DNA of 64,000 nt from Utricularia gibba (Eukaryota; Streptophyta; Magnoliopsida; Lamiales; Lentibulariaceae), in assembly GCA_002189035.1 (NCBI GenBank), contig NEEC01000127.1:29521-93520 (forward strand), written 5' to 3'. Position 1 is the first letter of the stretch. Every line of letters starts with the position of its first letter. The translations under genes were made by a program, and so were the position numbers. This document shows, one piece after another, positions 11,621 to 21,310 of the stretch. The notes beneath the pieces are model-generated. The model did no database searches. It was given only the letters and a program-made list of their open reading frames with translations, and had not been told where the DNA came from.

Positions 11621-12749
11621 CTTGGAACACCAAAATCGACGTGATTGTAATTTTCGGCTTGCAAAACATCTGCGTTTTTTCGGGTGATGTGAAATATGGG
11701 TTTTCGAGGCGATCTTTGCACATGCTTAGGGTGTGTCCCTACCGAAGCCTCATGGTTTCCTCGCACACCGTTCGGCATCTCGTCGATATCCTGAAGACCG
11801 TGATGAGTCACGCTGCGCCCGGTTTCGAAGCTCGTTCCGAGCCGGTCATCTTCCGAAAGCTTCTTCGTCCGAGGATGCATCAGAGCTCGAATTATCGCCT
11901 TATTAGCCTTCAGATGTGCCACAAAGTGGCCACCACGTTCGCGACGATGCGACTTGGAACACCAAAATCGACGATCGGCTTGCAAAACATCTGCGTTTTT
12001 TCGGGTGATGTGAAATATGGGTTTTCGAGGCGATCTTTGCACATGCTTAGGGTGTGTCCCTACCGAAGCCTCATGGTTTCCTCGCACACCGTTCGGCATC
12101 TCGTCGATATCCTGAAGACCGTGATGAGTCACGCTGCGCCCGGAATACCGTTTCGAAGCTCGTTCCGAGCCGGTCATCTTCCGTGTTGAATGCTTCTTCG
12201 TCCGAGGATGCATAAGAGCTCGAATTATCGCCTTATATTAGCCTTCAGATGTGCCACAAAGTGGCCACCACGTTCGCGACGATGCGACTTGAACACCAAA
12301 ATCGACGTGATTGTAATTTTCGGCTTGCAAAACATCTGCGTTTTTTCGGGTGATGTGAAATATGGGTTTTCGAGGCGATCTTTGCACATGCTTAGGGTGT
12401 GTCCCTACCGAAGCCTCATGGTTTCCTCGCACACCGTTCGGCATCTCGTCGATATCCTGAAGACCGTGATGAGTCACGCTGCGCCCGGATACCGTTTCGA
12501 AGCTCGTTCCGAGCCGGTCATCTTCCGTGTTGAAGCTTCTTCGTCCGAGGATGCATCAGAGCTCGAATTATCGCCTTCTATTAGCCTTCAGATGTGCCAC
12601 AAAGTGGCCACCACGTTCGCGACGATGCGACTTGGAACACCAAAATCGACGCGATTGTATTTTCGGCTTGCAAAACATCTGCGTTTTTTCGGGTGATGTG
12701 AAATATGGGTTTTCGAGGCGATCTTTGCACATGCTTAGGGTGTGTCCCT

Positions 12750-12935
12750 ACTCGCGTTTCATGGTGATGTCCGACATCGTTCCGGCATCTCGTCTTCTTC
12801 GAGGCATCCTCGAAGCACCGTGATTACGCTGCGTCGGCTATACCGTCATGAAGCATGGGTTCGGCATCTCGTCGATATCCTGAAGACCGTGATGAGTCAC
12901 GCTGCGCCCGGAATACCGTTTCGCAATGCTTCTTC
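12750..12935. repeat. Degenerate partial duplication of monomer 32-124
   Basis: A decayed version of the section following GTGTCCCTAC (gcgtttcatggtgatgtccgac and onward, to about 12,857) is followed directly by a clean copy of monomer 64-124 starting at ttcggcatctcgtcg near 12,860. The clean copy then jumps to gcttcttcgtcc, skipping most of 129-160. The degenerate copy contains several extra TCTTCG/TCG words. Confidence 0.7.
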
Positions 12936-13489
12936 GTCCAGGATGCATCAGAGCTCGAATTATCGCCTTCTATTAGCCTTCAGATGCGCCACAAAGTGGC
13001 CACCACGTTCGCGACGATGCGACTTGGAACACCAAAATCGACTCGGCTTGCAAAACATCTGCGTTTTTTCGGGTGATGTGAAATATGGGTTTTCGAGGCG
13101 ATCTTTGCACATGCTTAGGGTGTGTCCCTACCCGAAGCCTCATGGTTTCCTCGCACACCGATCTCGTCGATATCCTGAAGACCGTGATGAGTCACGCTGC
13201 GCCCGGAATACCGTTTCGAAGCTCGTTCCGAGCCGTCATCTTCCGTGTTGAAGCTTCTTCGTCCGAGGATGCATAAGAGCTCGAATTATCGCCTTATATT
13301 AGCCTTCAGATGTGCCACAAAGTGGCCACCACGTTCGCACGACGCGACTTGGAACACCAAAATCGACGTGATTGTAATTTTCGGCTTGCAAAACATCTGC
13401 GTTTTTCGGGTGATGTGAAATATGGGTTTTCGAGGCGATCTTTGCACATGCTTAGGGTGTGTCCCTACTCGAAGCCTCATGGTTTCCTC

Positions 13490-13870
13490 GCACAAATATC
13501 ATCAGATGTTTTCACAAAGTGTGCCACTACGTTCGCGATTTTCGCGACGGCGATGGAATTGCACATGCTTAAAATCGACGCGTCCCTACCGAAGCCTCAT
13601 GGTTTCCTCGCACACCGTTCGGCATCTCGTCGATATCCTGAAGACCGTGATGAGTCACGCTGCGCCCGGATTTTTCGTTTCGAAGCTGTGAAATCGAGCC
13701 GGGTTCCGTGTTGCGATCTTTTCTTAGGTCCGATACCGAAGCCTCATGGTTTCCTCGCACACCGTTCGGCATCTCGTCGATATCCTGAAGACCGTGATGA
13801 GTCACGCTGCGCCCGGCATACCGTTAAGCTCTTCAGATGCCGAGCCGGTCCACCACGTTCGCGACGATGC
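13490..13870. repeat. Shortened and scrambled monomers around two intact 83-88-bp cores
   Basis: The block corresponding to monomer ~28-114 is intact twice, at 13,582-13,669 and 13,734-13,816, only about 150 bp apart instead of 346. The DNA between the two consists of short pieces (ttcgtttcgaagct, gagccgg, ttccgtgttg, gcgatctttt, ttagg) with most of positions 165-340 missing. Upstream, 13,495-13,580, is a jumble of catcagatg, cacaaagtg, gttcgcga and gcacatgctta. Confidence 0.75.
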
Positions 13871-13989
13871 GACTTGGAACACCAATCGACGTGATTGTAA
13901 TTTTCGGCTTGCAAAACATCTGCGTTTTTTCGGGTGATGTGAAATATGGGTTTTCGAGGCGATCTTTGCACATGCTTAGGGTGTGTCCC

Positions 13990-15085
13990 TACATTATCGC
14001 CTTCATGGTTTCCTCGTTCAGATGTGCCACATAAGTCGGCCATATCCTGAAGACCGTCGCGACGATGCGACTTGGAACACCAAAATCGACGATTGTGATT
14101 TTCGGCTTGCAAAACATCTGCGTTTTTCCGGGTGATGTGAAATATGGGTTTCTCGTTCCGAGCCGATCATTTGCACATGAAAGCTTCTTCGTCCAGGGGA
14201 TGCATCCGAGCTCCTCAATGGTTTCGCTTCGCACACCGTTCGGCATCTCAGATGTGCCACCGAAATCCTGGACCGTGATGAGTCACGCTGCGCCCGGATA
14301 CCGTTTCGAAGCTCGTTCCGAGCCGGTCATCTTCCGTGTTGAAAGCTTCTTCGTCCGAGGATGCATCAGAGCTCGAATTATCGCCTTCGTGAGCCTTCAG
14401 ATGCGCCACAAAGTTTCGGCTTGCAAAACATCTGCGTTTTTTTCGTGATGCGACGAATATGGGACTTTTCGACACATCAATTGCACATGTGATTTTCGGC
14501 TTGCGTCCCTACCATCTGCGTTTTTTTGGGCTCGCAAATATGGGTTTTCGAGGCGATCTTTGCACATGCTTAGGGTGTGTCATCCTCGTCGATATCCTGA
14601 AGACCGTGATGAGTCACGCTGCGCCATACCGTTTCGAAGCTCGTTCCGAGCCGTCATCTTCCGTGTTGAAAGCATCTCGTTCGATATCCTGAAGACCGTG
14701 ATGCTCGACGCGCTGCGCCCGGAATATGTGCCACAAATTGGCTCGTTCCGAGCCGTTCATCTTCCGTGACTTGAATGCTTCTTCGTCCGAGGATGCATCA
14801 AGAATCGCTCGATGATTATGCGATTTTCGGCTTGCAAAACATCTGCGTTTTTTGGGTGATGTGAAATATGGGTTTTCGAGGCGATCTTTGCACATGCTTA
14901 GGTGTGTGCCTCCCTACAAGTGGCCACACACGTTCGCTCGACATGTTCGACATCTCGAACGATATCCTGGCGACGCGATTGATGATCGGCTTGCAAAACA
15001 TCTGCGTTTTTGCGGGCCATGGAAATATGGGTTTCTCGAGCGATCTTCCGAGCCGGTCATCTTCCGTGTTGAAAGCTTCTTCGTC
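13990..15085. repeat. Longest disordered zone of the array (~1.1 kb)
   Basis: No complete monomer can be drawn through this stretch. Fragments of 15-60 bp matching the consensus (for example 14,283-14,395, 14,535-14,640 and 14,828-14,900) are joined out of order or separated by near-matches. The aaaacatctgcgttttt segment recurs at unequal spacing (about 14,110, 14,428, 14,838 and 14,997). All recognisable words are satellite-derived and in the same orientation as the array. I see no coding signal and no foreign element. Confidence 0.75.
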
Positions 15086-15364
15086 GGATGCATCAGAGCT
15101 CGAATTATCGCCTTATATTAGCCTTCAGATGTGCCACAAAGTGGCCACCACGTTCGCGACGATGCGACTTGGAACACAAAATCGACGTGATTGTATTTTC
15201 GGCTTGCAAAACATCTGCGTTTTTCGGGTGATGTGAAATATGGGTTTTCGAGGCGATCTTTGCACATGCTTAGGGTGTGTCCTACCCGAAGCCTCATGGT
15301 TTCCTCGCACACCGTTCGGCATCTCGTCGATATCCTGAAGACCGTGATGAGTCACGCTGCGCCC

Positions 15365-15535
15365 GGAACCGTAAGCTCGTTTCGTGTTGAAGCTCGTCCG
15401 AGGATGCATCAGAGCTCGGTCAGATGTGCTTCGCGACGATGCGACTTGAACAGACTTCTTCGTCTGCGTTTTCGCCTTCGAGTGATGTGAATGCATATCG
15501 ACGGTTTTCGAGCGCGATGCGACTTTGCACATGCT
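15365..15535. repeat. Condensed scrambled monomer
   Basis: From cccggaaccgtaagctcg to gcgatgcgactttgcacatgc a single monomer body is reduced to about 170 bp. Words from most of the consensus are in approximate order (gtccgaggatgcatcagagctcg, cagatgtg, gcgacgatgcgacttg, tctgcgtttt, gtgatgtgaa, gttttcgag) but with deletions between them. Confidence 0.7.
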
Positions 15536-16289
15536 TAGGGTGTGTCCCTACCGAAGCCTCATGGTTTCCTCGCACACCGTTCGGCATCTCGTCGATATCC
15601 TGAAGACCGTGATGAGTCACGCTGCGCCCGGAATACCGTTTCGAAGCTCGTTCCGAGCCGGTCATCTTCCGTGTTGAAAGCTTCTTCGTCCGAGGATGCA
15701 TCAGAGCTCGAATTATCGCCTTCTATTAGCCTTCAGATGTGCCACAAAGTGGCCACCACGTTCGCGACGATGCGACTTGGAACACCAAAATCGACGCGAT
15801 TGTATTTTCGGCTTGCAAAACATCTGCGTTTTTTCGGGTGATGTGAAATATGGGTTTTCGAGGCGATCTTTGCACATGCTTAGGGTGTGTCCTACCGAAG
15901 CCTCATGGTTTCCTCGCACACCGTTCGGCATCTCGTCGATATCCTGAAGACCGTGATGAGTCACGCTGCGCCCGGAATACCGTTTCGAAGCTCGTTCCGA
16001 GCCGGTCATCTTCCGTGTTGAAAGCTTCTTCGTCCGAGGATGCATCAGCTCGAATTATCGCCTTCTATTAGCCTTCAGATGCTGGCCACCACGTTCGCGA
16101 CGATGCGACTTGGAACACCAAATCGACGCGATTGTGATTTTCGGCTTGCAAAACATCTGCGTTTTTGGGTGATGTGAAATATGGGTTTTCGAGGCGATCT
16201 TTGCACATGCTTAGGTGTTCCTACCCGAAGCCTCATGGTTTCCTCGCACACCGTTCGGCATCTCGTCGATATCCTGAAGACCGTGATGA

Positions 16290-17290
16290 GTCACGCTGCG
16301 CCCGGAACATCGACCGGTTTCGAAAGCTCTTCGTTCCGAGCCGGTTCATTCTTCCGTGTTGAAAGCTCGTTCTTCGTCTTCGGATGCATCAGAGCTCGAA
16401 TTATCGCCTTCCTAATGTAAGCCGTTCCGAGATGCGCCGACATCAGAGTCGAGCCACCTTACGTTTCGCGACGATGCGACTTTAACACCAGAAATTCGAC
16501 ATCTGCGATTGTAATTTTGCGGGCTTCGCACAAACATCTGCGTTTTTGGGTGATGTGAAATATGGGTTTTCGAGGCGATCTTTGCACATGCTTAGGGTGT
16601 GTCCCTACCGAAGCCTCATGGTTTCCTCGCACACCGTTCGGCATCTCGTCGATATCCTGAAGACCGTGATGAGTCACGCTGCGCCCGGAATAGCCGTTCT
16701 CCGTGTTTAAGCTTCTTCGTCCGAGGATGCATCAGAGCTCGAATTATCGCCTTCATCCTTCGCGTGTTGAAGCTTGCTCTCGTCCGAGGATGCATAAGAG
16801 CCTCGAATTATCGCATCTCGTGATATCCTGAGCCTTTCAGATACCGTGAAGCTCGTTCCGAGCATCAAGCTCGGCCAGAGCCACGTTCGCGACGATGCGA
16901 CTTGGAACACCAAAATCGACGTGATTGTAATCTTTCGGCTCTGCACAAACCTGATCATGCGTTTTCGTCGGAGTGATGTCCGAATATAAGCTCGGAGCCT
17001 TCTTCCGAGGCGATCATTTGCACATGCGTTAGTGTTGTCGAGGCGATCCCATACCGAAGCCTCATGGTTTCCTCGCACACCGTTCGGCATCTCGTCGATA
17101 TCCTGAAGACCGTGATGAGTCACGCTGCGCCCGGAATACCGTTTCGAAGCTCGTTCCGAGCCGTCATCTTCCGTGTTGAATGCTTCTTCGTCCGAGGATG
17201 CATCAAGCTTAGCCTCCGAATTATCGCCTCGTGATATTAAGCCGTGATCAGATGTGCTCACAAAGTTCTTCGTCCGCCAGCTCGACGTTC
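16290..17290. repeat. Scrambled zone with insertion-type noise and one intact core
   Basis: At 16,305-16,545 the consensus can be read through in order if extra bases are skipped (ggtttcgaAagctcTTcgttccgagccggTtcatTcttcc and similar), so the dominant change is insertion. At 16,555-16,690 there is an intact stretch. From 16,690 to 17,045 fragments are reordered, with two or three decayed copies of the gcttcttcgtccgaggatgcat block. A clean core returns at 17,053-17,205, followed by another interspersed patch to about 17,300. Confidence 0.7.
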
Positions 17291-17424
17291 GCGACCGTTT
17301 CGATGCGACTTGGAACACCAAAATCGACGTGATTGTAATTTTCGGCTTGCAAAACATCTGCGTTTTTTCGGGTGATGTGAAATATGGGTTTTCGAGGCGA
17401 TCTTTGCACATGCTTAGGTGTGTC

Positions 17425-17700
17425 CCTAAGCCGACAGCCATCGCGATGGACTTTCACGCTCGCAATACACTCGTTCGGCATCTTCGTCGATCATCCTCGA
17501 AGATCCGTGATGAGTTCACGCTGCGCCCGGAATACCGTTTCGAAGCTCGTTCCGAGCCGGTCATCTTCCGTGTTTCCGAAAAAGCTTCTTCGTCCGAGGA
17601 TGCATCAGAGCTCGAATTATCGCCTTTATTAGCCTTCAGCGCTTCGCGAGATGTGCACACGAAAGTGTGCTTCAGGCATCACGTTATCGCGACGATGCGA
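17425..17700. repeat. Scrambled patch containing a 12-bp palindrome and a GAAA hairpin
   Basis: Monomer 28-70 is expanded at 17,428-17,480, where a perfect 12-bp palindrome CCATCGCGATGG (17,438-17,449) has arisen. After a readable stretch, the 218-250 region is expanded at 17,638-17,695. It contains GCACAC-GAAA-GTGTGC (17,655-17,670), a perfect 6-bp stem with a 4-nt loop, in place of the usual GCCAC-AAA-GTGGC dyad. Neither structure occurs in the standard monomer. Confidence 0.7.
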
Positions 17701-20214
17701 CTTGGAACACCAAAATCGACGCGATGTGTAATTTTCGGCTTGCACAAACATCTGCGTTTTTTTCGGGTGATGTGAAATATGGGTTTTCGAGGCGATCTTT
17801 GCACATGCTTAGGGTGTGTCCCTACCGAAGCCTCATGGTTTCCTCGCACACCGTTCGGCATCTCGTCGATATCCTGAAGACCGTGATGAGTCACGCTGCG
17901 CCCGGATACCGTTTCGAAGCTCGTTCCGAGCCGGTCATCTTCCGTGTTGAAAGCTTCTTCGTCCGAGATGCATCAGAGCTCGAATTATCGCCTTATATTA
18001 GCCTTCAGATGTGCCACAAAGTGGCCACCACGTTCGCGACGATGCGACTTGGAACACCAAATCGACGTTGTAATTTTCGGCTTGCAAAACATCTGCGTTT
18101 TTTCGGGTGATGTGAAATATGGGTTTTCGAGGCGATCTTTGCACATGCTTAGGGTGTGTCCCTACCGAAGCCTCATGGTTTCCTCGCACACCGTTCGGCA
18201 TCTCGTCGATATCCTGAAGACCGTGATGAGTCACGCTGCGCCCGGATACCGTTTCGAAGCTCGTTCCGAGCCGGTCATCTTCCGTGTTGAAAGCTTCTTC
18301 GTCCGAGGATGCATCAGAGCTCGAATTATCGCCTTATTAGCCTTCAGATGTGCCACAAAGTGGCCACCACGTTCGCGACGATGCGACTTGAACACCAGAA
18401 TCGACGTGATGTGTGATCTTTCGGCTCTCGTCAAAACCTGATGAGTCACGCTGCGCCCGGATACCGTTTCGAAGCTCGTTCCGAGCCGGTCATCTTCCGT
18501 GTTGAAATTCTTCGTCCGAGATGCATCAGAGCTCGAATTATCGCCTTCTATTAGCCTTCAGATGTTTCGCGACGATGCGACTTGGAACACCAAAATCGAC
18601 GCGATTGTGATTTTCGGCTTGCAAAACATCTGCGTTTTTCGGGTGATGTGAAATATGGGTTTTCGAGGCGATCTTTGCACATGCTTAGGGTGTGTCCCTA
18701 CCCGAAGCCTCATGGTTTCCTCGCACACCGTTCGGCATCTCGTCGATATCCTGAAGACCGTGATGAGTCACGCTGCGCCCGGAATACCGTTTCGAAGCTC
18801 GTTCCGAGTCATCTTCCGTGTTGAAAGCTTCTTCGTCCGAGGATGCATCAGAGCTCGAATTATCGCCTTCTATTAGCCTTCAGATGTGCCACAAAGTGGC
18901 CACCACGTTCGCGACGATGCGACTTGAACACCAAAATCGACGCGATTGTGATTTTCGGCTTGCAAAACATCTGTTTTTCGGTGATGTGAAATATGGGTTT
19001 TCGAGGCGATCTTTGCACATGCTTAGGGTGTGTCCCTACCGAAGCCTCATGGTTTCCTCGCACACCGTTCGGCATCGGCATCTCGTCGATATCCTGAAGA
19101 CCGTGATGAGTCACGCTGCGCCGGGAATACCGTTTCGAAGCTCGTTCCGAGCCGGTCATCTTCCGTGTTGAACGCTTCTTCGTCCGAGGATGCATCAGAG
19201 CTCGAATTATCGCCTTATATTAGCCTTCAGATGTGCCACAAAGTGGCCACCACGTTCGCGACGATGCGACTTGAACACCAAAATCGACGCGATTGTGATT
19301 TTCGGCTTGCAAAACATCTGCGTTTTTTCGGGTGATGTGAAATATGGGTTTTCGAGGCGATCTTTGCACATGCTTAGGGTGTGTCCCTACCGAAGCCTCA
19401 TGGTTTCCTCGCACACCGTTCGGCATCTCGTCGATATCCTGAAGACCGTGATGAGTCACGCTGCGCCCGGAATACCGTTTGGAAGCTCGTTCCGAGCCGG
19501 TCATCTTCCGTGTTTAAAGCTTCTTCGTCCGAGGATGCATCAGAGCTCGAATTATCGCCTTCTATTAGCCTTCAGATGTGCCACAAAGTGGCCACCACGT
19601 TCGCGACGATGCGACTTGGAACACCAAAATCGACGCGATTGTATTTTCGGCTTGCAAAACATCTGCGTTTTTTCGGGTGATGTGAAATATGGGTTTTCGA
19701 GGCGATCTTTGCACATGCTTAGGGTGTGTCCTACCGAAGCCTCATGGTTTCCTCGCACACCGTTCGGCATCTCGTCGATATCCTGAAGACCGTGATGAGT
19801 CACGCTGCGCCCGGAATACCGTTTCGAAGCTCGTTCCGAGCCGTCATCTTCCGTGTTGAAAGCTTCTTCGTCCGAGGATGCATCAGAGCTCGAATTATCG
19901 CCTTATTAGCCTTCAGATGTGCCACAAAGTGGCCACCACGTTCGCGACGATGCGACTTGGAACACCAAATCGACGTTGTAATTTTCGGCTTGCAAAACAT
20001 CTGCGTTTTTTCGGGTGATGTGAAATATGGGTTTTCGAGGCGATCTTTGCACATGCTTAGGGTGTGTCCCTACCGAAGCCTCATGGTTTCCTCGCACACC
20101 GTTCGGCATCTCGTCGATATCCTGAAGACCGTGATGAGTCACGCTGCGCCCGGAATACCGTTTCGAAGCTCGTTCCGAGCCGGTCATCTTCCGTGTTGAA
20201 TGCTTCTTCGTCCG

Positions 20215-20470
20215 AGATGCATGAGCATCAGAGATGTGCTCGAATCTATCGCCTTCTACATTAAATCATGCCGATTCAGCTTATGCGCCTCACAAATCTC
20301 GTCGATATATCCTGAAGACCGTGATGAGTCACGCTGCGCCCGGACCGTTCCGTGTTTAAAGCTTCTTCGTCCGGATGCATCAGAGCTCGAATTATCGCCT
20401 TCTATGCGTTTTTTCGGCGACTTGAACACCAGATACCGTGAAGCTCGTTCCGAGCATCAAGCTCGACGAT
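20215..20470. repeat. Scrambled satellite patch
   Basis: After gtccgagatgcat the copy degenerates into catcagagatgtgctcgaa, tatcgccttctaca and a non-consensus stretch. It recovers at tcgtcgatat (20,300), skips from cccgg to ccgtgtttaaagc, and jumps from cgccttctat to gcgttttttcggcgacttg. The normal order returns at about 20,465. Confidence 0.7.
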
Positions 20471-20719
20471 GCGACTTGGAACACCAAAATCGACGTGATT
20501 GTAATTTTCGGCTTGCAAAACATCTGCGTTTTTTCGGGTGATGTGAAATATGGGTTTTCGAGGCGATCTTTGCACATGCTTAGGGTGTGTCCCTACCGAA
20601 GCCTCATGGTTTCCTCGCACACCGTTCGGCATCTCGTCGATATCCTGAAGACCGTGATGAGTCACGCTGCGCCCGCATACCGTTTCGAAGCTCGTTCCGA
20701 GCCGTCATCTTCCGTGTTT

Positions 20720-21310
20720 AATGTCCGAGGATGCATAGAGCTCGAATTATCGCCTTCTATTAGCCTTCAGATGTGCGGGCGACTGATGCGTTTTTTCGGT
20801 GATGACTCGAAGCCTCATGGTTTCCTCGCAATCTCGTCGATGGGCCCGGAATACCGTTTCGAAGCTCGTTCCGAGCCGGTCATCTCGTGTTTAATGCTTC
20901 TTCGTCCGAGAATTATCGCCTTCAGATGGCCACCACGTTCTTTGCACATGCTTCTTCCGTGTTGAAAGCTTCTTCGTCCGAGGGTGTGTCGACTTGCACC
21001 GAAGCCATCTCGTCGATATCCTGAAGACCGTCATGGAGCCGTTTCGCCTTATATTAGCTGTGCCACAAAGTGGCCACCACGTTCGCGACGATGCGACTTG
21101 GAACACCAAAATCGACGTGATTGTAATTTTCGGCTTGCAAAACATCTGCGTTTTTCGGGTGATGTGAAATATGGGTTTTCGGCGTCGATCTCGTTCTTCG
21201 TCCGAGGATGCATAAGAGCTCGAATTATCGATATGCGACTTGGAACACCAAAATCCTGAAGTTTTTTCGGTGATGTGAAATATGGGTTTTCGACTTTGCG
21301 TGATGAGTCA
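20720..21310. repeat. Scrambled satellite zone (~590 bp)
   Basis: Short consensus fragments are concatenated with many internal deletions: cagatgtg then gcg-gactgatgcg; tgatgactcgaagcctcatgg; ctcgtcgat then gggcccgg; and gtgttgaaagcttcttcg inserted inside another copy of the same block near 20,955. A clean segment from ctgtgccacaaag to gaaatatgggttttcg lies at 21,058-21,181. The disorder ends at gtgatgagtcacgctgcg near 21,300. This is the last major disordered zone. Confidence 0.7.

Noticed and set aside
11014-12189. A 391-codon open frame on the + strand, the longest in the window
   Set aside because: It is a translation of about 3.4 satellite monomers. Small deletions in a scrambled zone happen to keep the frame open. 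The same peptide words appear in other frames and on the other strand elsewhere, so it is not a gene.
14283-14400. Mobile element causing the 14-15 kb disruption
   Set aside because: Every recognisable fragment is satellite-derived in array orientation. I found no terminal repeats, target duplications, poly(A) or transposase-like frame.
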